NCBI RefSeq assembly: GCF_000812875.1 | Contig: NZ_JSYK01000003.1 | Coordinates: 682,001 to 746,000, forward strand | DNA length: 64,000 nt | Direction: 5' to 3' | Source: Kaistella solincola | GTDB taxonomy: Bacteria; Bacteroidota; Bacteroidia; Flavobacteriales; Weeksellaceae | Shown here: one piece after another, positions 17,823-26,476 of the stretch | Layout: each line of letters starts with the position of its first letter | How positions within the stretch are numbered: position 1 is the stretch's first letter | Notes under the pieces: model-generated | What the model was told of the DNA's origin: nothing | Databases searched by the model: none | What the model saw: only the letters and a program-made list of their open reading frames with translations | Position numbers and translations under genes: made by a program

Positions 17823-19310
17823 ATGCCGGAAAAAGAAGATTTACCTCCTAAAAATATCAAGAACAATCCGAAAATCATGAAAGCCTGGGCGCTGTACGAC
17901 TGGGCAAATTCGGTGTATTCTTTGGTTATTACGTCAACCATTTTTCCAATTTATTATTCCATTCTCACCACCGCTTCCGAAAAAAGCGAGTATGTGGCGG
18001 AAACAGGTCAATGGATAAAGGTTCCGGTGCGGCACATGATATCAATTTTTGGTAAAGAATATCAACCCGACGCGATTTATGGTTATTCACTCACCATTTC
18101 ATTTTTAATCGTGGTTTTACTTTCGCCGTTTCTATCGTCGTTAGCGGATACCATCGGTAATAAAAAATCATTCCTTCAGTTTTTCTGTTATCTCGGTTCA
18201 ACTTCATGTATGGGACTGGCGATGTTTACCGGCATGGAAAACGTCTTTTTAGGTTTGCTTTTCAGCATTACCGCAAGTGTAGGTTTCTGGGGAAGTTTGG
18301 TGTTTTATAATTCCTTTTTACCGGATATTGCAACGCCCGACAAGCAGGATGCGCTGTCGGCCAAAGGTTACGTTTATGGCTATCTGGGGTCCGTGGTGCT
18401 TGTAATTATTTGCCTTGTGCTTATTCAGGTTTTTGCGAAAAATGCCGAAGAAGCCAAAACTTATACCCGAATTTCTTTCCTTTTAACCGGCGCGTGGTGG
18501 TTTGTTTTTGCACAATATACTTTTAAACATTTACCGCAATTCGGTAATATCAAAGAACAGCTGCCGAAAGATTTGGTTTTGCTGAACTACAAAAACATTT
18601 TTAAAAAGCATGAGGAGCAGGGCGGATTTTGGGAGGTATTAAAGGATAATTTTCATTTTTATCTGGACATTGCCCGTCAGAGTTTCCGCGAACTTTTCAA
18701 GGTTGGAAAAACCTTGTTTGCAGACCGTAATCTGAAATTTTTCCTGTCCAGCTTTTTCTTTTACAGTGTCGGCATGCAAACCATTTTCTTGATGGCAACA
18801 CTTTTCGGTAAAAGTGAAATAAATCTCGAGCAGGACCGGCTTATTATGGTTTTATTGCTTATTCAAATTGAAGCCATCATCGGAGCACTTATTTTTTCGC
18901 GTTTATCCCGACGAATTGGTAACAAAAATGTGATTACAATCGCAATTGCTTTGTGGATTGTCGCTTGTCTTTCTGCATTTTATCTGAACAAAGAAAACCC
19001 GAATGTTGAATATCAGTTTTACGGAATTGCCGCTATTATAGGTTTGGTGATGGGCGGTTTGCAGGCAATGTCACGCTCTACATACTCGAAACTTCTGCCG
19101 GAAAACAGCATGGATAACACTACTTATTTCAGTTTCTATGATGTTTTGGAAAAAATCGCAATCATTATCGGAACATTTATTTTTGCCACGATGATTGAGC
19201 AATATCACAATATGCGCTTCGCGGCACTGTCGATGACGTTGTTTTTTGCGATCGGACTTATTCTAATTCGCTTTTTAAAATTAAAGTCGAATAATAAAGC
19301 TGCGGTTTAA
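17823..19310 (+). CDS. MFS transporter, UMF1/Atg22-like family
   Basis: A 495-residue membrane protein with about 12 helices. The opening KAWALYDWANSVYSLVITSTIFPIYY is the hallmark of the UMF1 family, whose fungal relative Atg22 exports amino acids from the vacuole. Later pieces (LLSPFLSSLADTIGNKK, MGGLQAMSRSTYSKLLPE) agree. The bacterial substrate is unknown. A hydrophilic insert lies between the two halves at about 255-305. Confidence 0.87.
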   Translation: MPEKEDLPPKNIKNNPKIMKAWALYDWANSVYSLVITSTIFPIYYSILTTASEKSEYVAETGQWIKVPVRHMISIFGKEYQPDAIYGYSLTISFLIVVLLSPFLSSLADTIGNKKSFLQFFCYLGSTSCMGLAMFTGMENVFLGLLFSITASVGFWGSLVFYNSFLPDIATPDKQDALSAKGYVYGYLGSVVLVIICLVLIQVFAKNAEEAKTYTRISFLLTGAWWFVFAQYTFKHLPQFGNIKEQLPKDLVLLNYKNIFKKHEEQGGFWEVLKDNFHFYLDIARQSFRELFKVGKTLFADRNLKFFLSSFFFYSVGMQTIFLMATLFGKSEINLEQDRLIMVLLLIQIEAIIGALIFSRLSRRIGNKNVITIAIALWIVACLSAFYLNKENPNVEYQFYGIAAIIGLVMGGLQAMSRSTYSKLLPENSMDNTTYFSFYDVLEKIAIIIGTFIFATMIEQYHNMRFAALSMTLFFAIGLILIRFLKLKSNNKAAV

Positions 19311-19378
19311 TAACTGACATTCAACACCTTTGGCTTATATATTGTTAGTTGATTAGCAATTTCTAATCAAATTTTTTG

Positions 19379-19386
19379 TAATTTTG
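19379..19386 (+). promoter_or_regulatory. -7 box of the mevalonate kinase gene
   Basis: TAATTTTG matches TAnnTTTG and lies 28 bases before the ATG at 19415. Confidence 0.55.
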
Positions 19387-19414
19387 CATCAACACAATTG
19401 AGCAGTTTAAATTA

Positions 19415-20341
19415 ATGGCAAATCCTCTATTTTACGCGAAAATCCTCCTTTTTGGAGAGTATGGTATCATCGAAAATTCTCACGGATTGACGGTGCCTTA
19501 CAGCTTTTATAAAGGAACACTGAAGTTTTCCCATTTAAGCAGCGATTTCGAAAAAAAATCGAACCTTTCCCTTCAGAAATATTCCGATTATCTTGAGAAA
19601 TTAGACCTGCCAAAATCTTTCGAACTCAATATTTCAGAACTAAAAAAAGACATCGAAAAAGGCCTTTTTTTTGATTCCAACATTCCGCAAGGTTACGGCG
19701 TAGGAAGCTCCGGTGCCATGGTTGCAGCAATTTTCGAAAGATATTCTAAAACTGATTTTACACCTGACAGTATTTCCAAAGACCAACTGATGAATCTGAA
19801 AAGAGTTTTCGGTGAAATGGAAAGTTATTTTCACGGAAAAAGTTCGGGTATAGATCCGCTGATTTGTTACATGAATCTACCGATTCTTATCGAAAGCAAA
19901 GAGAACGTAGATAAAGTGTCAATTCCCGCTAGTCAGGAAGGAAAAGGCGCTATTTTCCTTATTGATTCCGGAATGACCGGCGAAACCGGCCCGATGGTGC
20001 AGATTTTCTTTGAAAAAATGAAAACCGAAGGTTTCCGCAAAACTATGAAGGAAGAGTTTATTCGCTATAACAACGCCTGTATCGACGCATTTCTGAAAAA
20101 AGAAATGACGCCGCTCTTCAAAAACTTAAAAAGTCTTTCCGTGTGGGCGTATGAACATTTTAAACCGATGATTCCCGAAAGCATTTATAAAGCCTGGAAA
20201 AACGGTCTCGATACCAACGCATATTATCTGAAACTGTGTGGCAGCGGCGGTGGTGGCTATATTCTTGGTTTTACAAAAGACTATAAGAAAGCCGAAAAGA
20301 TGCTGGAAGGTTTTCACAAAGAAGTCATTTACAGGTTCTAA
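19415..20341 (+). CDS. GHMP kinase, probable mevalonate kinase
   Basis: A 308-residue GHMP-fold kinase. ATP-binding motif 2 is PQGYGVGSSGAMVAAIF (about residues 91-107), and KSSGIDPLICYMN contains the likely catalytic Asp. Motif 3 is LCGSGGGGYILGF near the end. The N-terminus AKILLFGEYGIIENSHGL is the KxxLFGEH-like motif 1 of mevalonate kinases, with Tyr replacing His. It phosphorylates mevalonate in the isoprenoid pathway used by Flavobacteriia. A UbiA prenyltransferase gene follows on the same strand, which fits isoprenoid metabolism. Confidence 0.87.
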   Translation: MANPLFYAKILLFGEYGIIENSHGLTVPYSFYKGTLKFSHLSSDFEKKSNLSLQKYSDYLEKLDLPKSFELNISELKKDIEKGLFFDSNIPQGYGVGSSGAMVAAIFERYSKTDFTPDSISKDQLMNLKRVFGEMESYFHGKSSGIDPLICYMNLPILIESKENVDKVSIPASQEGKGAIFLIDSGMTGETGPMVQIFFEKMKTEGFRKTMKEEFIRYNNACIDAFLKKEMTPLFKNLKSLSVWAYEHFKPMIPESIYKAWKNGLDTNAYYLKLCGSGGGGYILGFTKDYKKAEKMLEGFHKEVIYRF

Positions 20342-20397
20342 AAAACTCGAGCCAAAAAGCCACATAAAATGTATTTACCTAAGTGACTTTCCGGCGC

Positions 20398-21294
20398 ATG
20401 AAAAATCCTTTGGTTTACCGCTTATCGCAGTTTATCGCCTTTTTAATGGGCGCCAAAGTTTTCGTCACTTTACTTTTAACATTCGCTTTATACGTTTCCA
20501 CTTTTTTTCTGTTTAACCAGGAAGAAAGCCTGCGCGAATTTGTTTTTGATCTGCGCGTTCACGGGATTATTTTCTGCACCATTTTAAGCGTTTTAGCGGG
20601 CGGAATTATCAACCAGTTTTACGACCGCGAAAAAGATCAGATCACAAAACCCTTCCGAACGAAACTGCAGAATTTCCTGAAACAGAAATATTTCCTGTAC
20701 GCTTACCTGATTTTAAATTTATTCTCGCTTACGCTGGCGGTGCTTATTTCAGAGCGCGTTTTTATTTTTTTTCTCATTTACCAGTTTTTGATGTGGTTTT
20801 ACAGCCACAAACTCAGCAAAATTCTGGTGCTGAACAACATCACTTTCGTCGGACTCACGCTGTATCCGTTTTTCGGCATGCTCGTTTATTACCGAACGCT
20901 GTCGTTGTACATCATTTTGCTTTCGGTTTTTATCTTTTTGATGTTGCTTATCATCGACATTATTAAAGATACACTCACCAAAAACGCGGATAAAATTTTC
21001 GGTTACGCCACGATTCCAAATTCGTTCTCTCAAAAAATTACCCGCTATTTGCTCGTTTTTTTGCTGATTTCTGTAATGGTAACCTGCGGTTGTATTATTT
21101 ATATTAAAGGTTTGGGTTCCATAATGAGCTATTATTTTGCTATCAGTATTTTGGTGCAGATTGTTTCGGTTTTTCTGATTTTAATTAAAGTAAAAAATGG
21201 CAAATTCCTCAATTTAAATTTAATGAGGATTTGGATTTTTATTGGAATTCTGGCCATGCTCGCGAACGGAATTAAAAGTTATTACTTCTACTAA
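20398..21294 (+). CDS. UbiA family prenyltransferase
   Basis: A 299-residue membrane protein with about eight helices. Both Asp-rich motifs that bind prenyl diphosphate through Mg2+ are present: NQFYDREKDQITKPFR in the first half and DIIKDTLTKNADKIFGYATIP in the second. Homologues beside mevalonate kinase in Flavobacteriia are usually annotated as geranylgeranylglycerol-phosphate geranylgeranyltransferase-like; the actual acceptor is uncertain. I chose ATG 20398 over GTG 20383 because it gives the M-K-N start usual in this group; the difference is five residues. It lies 56 bases after the kinase stop. Confidence 0.83.
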   Translation: MKNPLVYRLSQFIAFLMGAKVFVTLLLTFALYVSTFFLFNQEESLREFVFDLRVHGIIFCTILSVLAGGIINQFYDREKDQITKPFRTKLQNFLKQKYFLYAYLILNLFSLTLAVLISERVFIFFLIYQFLMWFYSHKLSKILVLNNITFVGLTLYPFFGMLVYYRTLSLYIILLSVFIFLMLLIIDIIKDTLTKNADKIFGYATIPNSFSQKITRYLLVFLLISVMVTCGCIIYIKGLGSIMSYYFAISILVQIVSVFLILIKVKNGKFLNLNLMRIWIFIGILAMLANGIKSYYFY

Positions 21295-21300
21295 TTTCGA

Positions 21301-21338
21301 AAAATTCGGTCTTAAAAAGGCAGATTTTTTGGTTTTGA
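21301..21338 (+). repeat. Copy of dispersed palindromic repeat
   Basis: AAAATTCGGTCTTAAAAAGG followed by CAGATTTTTTGG, beginning 6 bases after the UbiA stop. It shares the trailing TTTTTTGG with the copies near 51.6 kb. Confidence 0.4.
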
Positions 21339-21384
21339 TATATTTTACCTCTCAAACGTTACGACCGATAATTTAAAAATAGCG

Positions 21385-21392
21385 TATCTTTG
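21385..21392 (+). promoter_or_regulatory. -7 box of the pseudouridine synthase gene
   Basis: TATCTTTG is a perfect TAnnTTTG. Its last three bases form an in-frame TTG that can be mistaken for a start codon; transcription must begin downstream of it, so translation starts at ATG 21414. Confidence 0.7.
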
Positions 21393-21413
21393 CAGATAAA
21401 ATTTTTCGGAAAA

Positions 21414-22511
21414 ATGAGCAGAGACAGCAATGGTAATAAAAAAGCACGCATCAGCAAAATTTCTAACAAAGGAAGTTCTGCAAAACCGCGTGCGACAAAG
21501 TCTGCGCGACCACGTGCTGAAAAACCTGTAGAAAAACAGGAAGCAAAAGAACCGAAAGCGCCAAGAGAACCGCGCCTTTTATCGCAGTCTGAAGCAAGAT
21601 CTTACGAAAAAACTTTCAACAAACCGGCTTCCCGAAAAATGGGGAAAAGAATCGGAAAATCTTTTGATTCTAGTTCAAAATTGGAAAAAACTGGTGACAA
21701 AAAGCCATACAAAAAACCTTTCGTTCCTGTAGATCAAGCTGAAAAAACACGTTCATATGTACAGAAAAGAAGGTTCGATAAATTAGCAAAAGAAATTCCG
21801 AAAGAATCCATCCGTTTAAATAAATACATCGCGAATTCCGGCATTTGTTCACGTCGCGAAGCTGATGAACTCATCACTCAGGGACTTGTTCAGGTGAACG
21901 GTCAGGTAGTGACTGAAATGGGCTATCAGGTTCAGAAAACCGATAAAGTTATTTTTGACGGTCAGGGGATTACACCGGAAAAACCGGTTTATGTTTTATT
22001 GAATAAACCAAAAGGCTACATTTCTACGACCAAAGATGAAAAAGCGCGTAAAACCGTAATGGATTTGGTGGCAAATGCTTCGCCGTACCGCTTATTTCCT
22101 GTCGGCAGACTGGACCGTTCAACCACGGGCGTAATTTTGCTTACCAATGACGGTCACATGACGAAAAAGCTTACGCATCCGTCATTCCAAATGAAAAAGA
22201 TTTATCACGTTACTTTGGATCGAAAACTGGACCGTGCAGACCTTAACGCAATCGCAGAAGGAATCCGTCTGGAAGAAGGCATCGCAGAAGTTGATAATAT
22301 CTCCTACATCGAAGGAAAACCGAAAAATGAAGTCGGTATCGAGCTTCACATCGGATGGAATAGAGTAGTGCGCCGAATTTTCCAAAAATTGGGTTACGAA
22401 GTTGAACTTTTAGACCGCGTAATGTTCGCCGGTTTAACCAAGAAAAATATCAAGCGTGGTCACTGGAGAATCCTCACAGATCTGGAAGTGAACAATTTAA
22501 AAATGCTTTAA
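21414..22511 (+). CDS. RsuA/RluB-family pseudouridine synthase with basic N-terminal extension
   Basis: A 365-residue protein. The first 130 or so residues are Lys/Arg/Pro/Ala-rich, probably disordered and RNA-binding. Then comes an S4 domain (IRLNKYIANSGICSRREADELI) and the catalytic domain with GRLDRSTTGVILLTNDG, whose Asp is the catalytic residue. The closing HIGWNRVVRRIFQKLGYEVELLDRVMFAGL is RluB-like. It isomerises uridine in 23S rRNA or a similar target. Basic extensions of this kind are common in Bacteroidetes orthologues. Confidence 0.92.
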   Translation: MSRDSNGNKKARISKISNKGSSAKPRATKSARPRAEKPVEKQEAKEPKAPREPRLLSQSEARSYEKTFNKPASRKMGKRIGKSFDSSSKLEKTGDKKPYKKPFVPVDQAEKTRSYVQKRRFDKLAKEIPKESIRLNKYIANSGICSRREADELITQGLVQVNGQVVTEMGYQVQKTDKVIFDGQGITPEKPVYVLLNKPKGYISTTKDEKARKTVMDLVANASPYRLFPVGRLDRSTTGVILLTNDGHMTKKLTHPSFQMKKIYHVTLDRKLDRADLNAIAEGIRLEEGIAEVDNISYIEGKPKNEVGIELHIGWNRVVRRIFQKLGYEVELLDRVMFAGLTKKNIKRGHWRILTDLEVNNLKML

Positions 22512-22608
22512 AAAGTCCGAGCTAAAACGACTTTTTTTGTGGATTTGCAAAACAGGATTTTTAAGCCAAATAACACGAAATTTTTTAAAACCATATTTTC
22601 ATCAAAAT

Positions 22609-22637
22609 AAAAGAGACTTTGAAAAAGTCTCTTTTTT
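22609..22637. terminator. Bidirectional terminator between pseudouridine synthase and catalase genes
   Basis: AAAAGAGACTT (22609-22619) pairs with AAGTCTCTTTT (22625-22635). A-run and T-run on opposite sides let it serve both convergent genes. Confidence 0.85.
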
Positions 22638-22648
22638 AATTTAAAAAT

Positions 22649-24787
22649 TTACGCTGGTACTTTCGGGTTTTCCTCACGATCCCAGAAACGGTGCAGTTTG
22701 ATATTTTCTACCAGTTCCGCTAAATCTCCGTTCGTAGTAACACCTTTCGCCGGTAGTTTTACTTCCGGAATTGCTTTATTTAAAAAATCAGAAGCGTCTT
22801 CAGCTGTTGCTATTGGCTTACAATGTTTATAAGCTTCTGCTACGAAATGCAGCGCATCCGGATTTCCAGCAAGCGTTTCCGTACTGTTTCCACCAGCGAC
22901 ATACACTGCATCAAAAACTACCGAAGCAGCCGTTAGCAAACTTTCATCAATTGGATATTCATCACCTGAAATGGTGCTCACAAAACCGTGATGCGGAGCT
23001 ATAACAGAAACCATTGCTCCCATATCGCAAAGTTCTTTTTTTACTTTCGTAAAGGCTTCATCATTTACACCATCGGCGGTTAAAATGGCAATTCTGCGCG
23101 CTATAATATTCGTCGGCAGTTTATTCGCCATGCTTAATGACGGCGCGTCATTCACGGGAAGTTTGTTTTTAAAGGAATGGTAATGCTCCAGATCTGCACC
23201 TGCCGGAATTCCGTCCGTAATCGGCTGTGGTAATCTTTCGGGAGTTAGACCTAAATTTTTCCCCACGATTTGCGACAATTCTTCATTAACTTCTAACAGC
23301 ATATTTACCACGCGCTGACGGATCGGAACGATTTTCACTTTTCCTAACTCAAACGAAAACGCGTTTTGAATGTGTCTTTTTTCAGCATCGGACATGCTTT
23401 GGTAAAACAAAGCCGGTTGGCTGAAATGATCGAAAAAACTTTTGCTGCGTTGACGGATTTTTGAAGCATCGATGCGTTCTTCAAACGATGAAAATCCACC
23501 TTCCGAAATCATTGCCTGGAACGGACAGCCGCCTCCAATCGAATTTGGATTATAAGACACTTTTCCTTTGTTAATCTGCATTCTGTGCATTCCGTCTCGC
23601 TGGTTATTTGTAACTTCCGGAATGGATTTATTAATTGGAATTTCATGGAAATTAGGCCCGCCTAATCGTGAAATCTGCGTATCAGTATAAGAAAATAGTC
23701 GTCCTTGAAGTAGCGGATCGTTGGTAAAATCGATGCCAGGAACCAAATGTCCGGGGTGGAAAGCAACCTGTTCAGTTTCAGCAAAGAAATTATCCGGATT
23801 TCTATTCAAAGTCATTTTCCCTATTATCTCTACCGGAACCATTTCTTCCGGAATTAATTTCGTCGGGTCCAGAAGATCGAACGGAAATTTATACTCGTCT
23901 TCCTGCGCCACAATCTGCACACCGAGTTCCCATTCAGGATAATGGCCTTCATCAATCGCTTCCCAAAGATCGCGTCGGTGATAATCAGTGTCTTTTCCAG
24001 CGATTCTTTGCGCTTCGTCCCAAGCCAGACCTAAAACACCTTGTTTTGGTTTCCAGTGAAATTTTACAAAATGCGACTTTCCTTCATCATTAATAAATCG
24101 GAAAGTGTGAATACCAAACCCTTCCATGGTTCGTACACTACGTGGGATACCACGGTCACTCATTTTCCAAATTACGTTGTGCATGGTTTCCGGCATCAAA
24201 GAAACAAAATCCCAGAAAGTGTCATGTGCTGACGCCGCTTGTGGGATTTCATTGTGTGGTTCGGGCTTTACAGCATGTACCAAATCTGGAAATTTAGTCG
24301 CATCCTGAATAAAAAATACCGGCATATTATTTCCTACCAAATCATAATTTCCTTCCTGCGTATAAAATTTTACCGCAAATCCGCGCACATCTCTCGGCAT
24401 ATCTGTAGAACCTCTCGATCCCTGTACGGTGGAAAAACGGGCAAATACCGGTGTTTTTATGGAAGTATCATTCAGAAATTTTGCTTTTGTATATTTTCCC
24501 ATCGGTTTGAACAGCTCGAAAACGCCATGTGCGCCGGAACCTCGTGCGTGCACAATTCTTTCCGGAATTCTTTCGTGGTCAAAATGCGTAATCTTTTCAC
24601 GCAGTATAAAATCTTCCAAAAGCGTCGGTCCGCGGTCACCGGCTTTTAAAGAATTTTGGTCGTCATTAATTTTTAAACCCTGGTTGGTATTTAGAAATTC
24701 GCCCTGGTTATCAGTCGTATACTTGCCGAGCTGTTCTTTCTTCGGATTAGCTCCGTTTTCAAATGGTTCACTTTCGTTTATTTTCAT
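22649..24787 (-). CDS. katE: Large-subunit (clade 2) catalase, HPII type
   Basis: A 712-residue catalase that converts hydrogen peroxide to water and oxygen with heme. The catalytic His80 is in VHARGSGAHG, Asn153 in GNNMPVFF, and the proximal Tyr motif is RLFSYTDTQISRLG. The C-terminal 150 residues form a DJ-1/flavodoxin-like domain (RIAILTADGVNDEAF onward), which marks the large HPII class. I prefer ATG 24787; an ATG 14 codons upstream would overlap the preceding gene by 11 bases. It follows the YciE/F-like gene on the same strand after 31 bases, so the two are probably coexpressed. Confidence 0.94.
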   Translation of the reverse strand: MKINESEPFENGANPKKEQLGKYTTDNQGEFLNTNQGLKINDDQNSLKAGDRGPTLLEDFILREKITHFDHERIPERIVHARGSGAHGVFELFKPMGKYTKAKFLNDTSIKTPVFARFSTVQGSRGSTDMPRDVRGFAVKFYTQEGNYDLVGNNMPVFFIQDATKFPDLVHAVKPEPHNEIPQAASAHDTFWDFVSLMPETMHNVIWKMSDRGIPRSVRTMEGFGIHTFRFINDEGKSHFVKFHWKPKQGVLGLAWDEAQRIAGKDTDYHRRDLWEAIDEGHYPEWELGVQIVAQEDEYKFPFDLLDPTKLIPEEMVPVEIIGKMTLNRNPDNFFAETEQVAFHPGHLVPGIDFTNDPLLQGRLFSYTDTQISRLGGPNFHEIPINKSIPEVTNNQRDGMHRMQINKGKVSYNPNSIGGGCPFQAMISEGGFSSFEERIDASKIRQRSKSFFDHFSQPALFYQSMSDAEKRHIQNAFSFELGKVKIVPIRQRVVNMLLEVNEELSQIVGKNLGLTPERLPQPITDGIPAGADLEHYHSFKNKLPVNDAPSLSMANKLPTNIIARRIAILTADGVNDEAFTKVKKELCDMGAMVSVIAPHHGFVSTISGDEYPIDESLLTAASVVFDAVYVAGGNSTETLAGNPDALHFVAEAYKHCKPIATAEDASDFLNKAIPEVKLPAKGVTTNGDLAELVENIKLHRFWDREENPKVPA

Positions 24788-24818
24788 CTTGTCTTTTTTT
24801 AATGTTATTTGGTCTTTA

Positions 24819-25376
24819 CTACACGGCATTTAGATCTTTTGACTGAAGTTTTCCGTCTACAGCTTGAGAATTTAAGTTGGTATCCGCAATGTAGCTCAGT
24901 AAAGTGTCAGACTTTTTTTCTTCACCTAAAGTTCGGAGCAGTAAATCCAAAGCAGTTCGTTCATTTAAAGTTTTCGCAAAAGCAGCTAAAGTTCCGTAAG
25001 ATGCAATTTCGTAATGTTCCACTTTTTGCGCGCTTGCAATAATTCCGGCGTCGCGAACCGGACCTTCCACGGTAGAATTCATCACCTCATTTCCTTCGGT
25101 AATAATTCCTTCAATTGCCGGACATTTTTTGCCTTCTGCTTTTTCGCCGAGCGATTCAAAAACCATTTCCAGACGCACAACCTGTTCTTTGGTCTGCGCT
25201 AAATGATCTTTAATTGCGGTTTTTAGTTTTTGGTTGGTTGCCTGCTCGAACATTACTGGCAAAGTTTTCACGAGCGCATTTTCTGCATAGTAAATGTCCT
25301 TCAGACTGTCGAGAAAAAGTTCCCGAAGTGTGCCTGCTACTTCTGATTTTTGTGATGATTTTTTCTTTGTTTCCAT
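24819..25376 (-). CDS. YciE/YciF-like ferritin-fold protein (DUF892)
   Basis: A 185-residue protein. After a Lys/Ser-rich N-terminus it matches DUF892: LFLDSLKDIYYAENALVKTLPVM, then KDHLAQTKEQVVRLEMVFESLG, and later EHYEIASYGTLAAFAK. The Glu and His residues spaced along the helices are those of a four-helix ferritin-like di-iron bundle. YciE and YciF are induced by stress in enterobacteria. It lies directly upstream of katE, which supports a role in peroxide or iron stress; enzymatic activity is not established. Confidence 0.88.
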   Translation of the reverse strand: METKKKSSQKSEVAGTLRELFLDSLKDIYYAENALVKTLPVMFEQATNQKLKTAIKDHLAQTKEQVVRLEMVFESLGEKAEGKKCPAIEGIITEGNEVMNSTVEGPVRDAGIIASAQKVEHYEIASYGTLAAFAKTLNERTALDLLLRTLGEEKKSDTLLSYIADTNLNSQAVDGKLQSKDLNAV

Positions 25377-25693
25377 TATTTGTGAATTTATTTGGTGTTA
25401 AAAAGCTATTTTTTTGCGTTTCTTTCTTTGATTTTAAACAGCTAAACTTTTCGAATTTCCAAGAAAGTTTAAGCAAAACACGGAACAACTTTTAAACCAA
25501 GTTGATGCTGTGTCTTTAATTTAGATTACGACTAATTAAAGAACTGCATGTTTGTAAAATCAAAACAAAAAAAACGCCGCTAAAACCGCAAAATTTTTCG
25601 ATTTGATGAACTGAAACAAAATAGAAAAAAGTGCTCATTTAGCTCCGAAAAAATTTAAATAAATATTTTAAAACGAGTTACGCCGAAAAAATT
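25377..25693. other. Intergenic region upstream of the YciE/F-katE operon
   Basis: No credible coding sequence. It should hold the promoter of the minus-strand operon, but I see no perfect TAnnTTTG there. A copy of the dispersed repeat is at 25565-25600. Confidence 0.5.
25565..25600 (+). repeat. Copy of dispersed palindromic repeat
   Basis: An A-run, then CGCCGCTAAAACCGCAAAA and TTTTTCG. It is one of the clearest copies and has no gene within 90 bases. Confidence 0.55.
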
Positions 25694-26434
25694 TTATTTT
25701 GAAAACGTAAATTCTTCCCGCTGAACTGGTGTTTTTTCGCATATTTCATTAAACTCCTCAATCGAAGAAAACTGCAGCTGTTCGATAATTTTATATTCGT
25801 AAAAAGCTTTGAAAGTCTCGTTTTTAAAAACCCACGGTTCCACGCCGATTAAATTCTCGGCTTTATAAAAAGTTTGATTCACCACACCGTCCGGACCTTC
25901 AGAAATCTCCATTTTGCGGCCTTCCGGCTGTATTTTATCCATGCAAATCAGCAAAGAAAATGCGTCGCACCATTCCACAAAGCGGTAAATCCGTTCCGCA
26001 TATTTTTGGTCTATGCTCAAAGATTTCAAAATAACCCGACGGTTTTTTTCCTGCTCTTTCAGGAAATTTTTCAGGTTTTCATCTTTTTTCCTTTCTTCTT
26101 CACCAAAAACAAAATCAATGTGCATCGATGTTAAAAGCGCATTCAGCTGACTTTTTGCCGTCGCAAGTTCCATCACGCTTAATTTCTGCTTAATATCGGT
26201 TTTTTTCTTGCCGTCTTCTATTGCAAAATGACGTGGCGCGCCGGCTTCCGTGAGGTTTTTACTTTGCTGCGTTTCGGCAGCACCGTCGTCGTGTTCTGCA
26301 ATTGCAATCAGCGTCGGGACCATGATATCATTTGGTAAATCAATATCATATTGGTACGCCAACATCGCTGCAAGCAAACCATGCGAGCGTTGATTGATGA
26401 TTTTCCAGCCTTTGCGGTGCGAAGTGACAATCAT
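25694..26434 (-). CDS. DUF3891 family protein
   Basis: A 246-residue soluble protein matching DUF3891. The start MIVTSHRKGWKIINQRSHGLLAAMLAYQY and the motif IAIAEHDDGAAE, with conserved His-Asp-Asp, suggest a metal site reminiscent of HD-type hydrolases. Its function is unknown. It lies downstream of the NDH-2 gene on the same strand after 42 bases and may be cotranscribed. Confidence 0.8.
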   Translation of the reverse strand: MIVTSHRKGWKIINQRSHGLLAAMLAYQYDIDLPNDIMVPTLIAIAEHDDGAAETQQSKNLTEAGAPRHFAIEDGKKKTDIKQKLSVMELATAKSQLNALLTSMHIDFVFGEEERKKDENLKNFLKEQEKNRRVILKSLSIDQKYAERIYRFVEWCDAFSLLICMDKIQPEGRKMEISEGPDGVVNQTFYKAENLIGVEPWVFKNETFKAFYEYKIIEQLQFSSIEEFNEICEKTPVQREEFTFSK

Positions 26435-26476
26435 TATTAATTATTTAGCAGAAATTTAAACAGCAAAAATTTGACG

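Noticed and set aside
21390..21413. TTG start for the pseudouridine synthase
   Set aside because: The TTG is the end of the -7 box TATCTTTG; translation cannot begin inside the promoter, and ATG 21414 follows.
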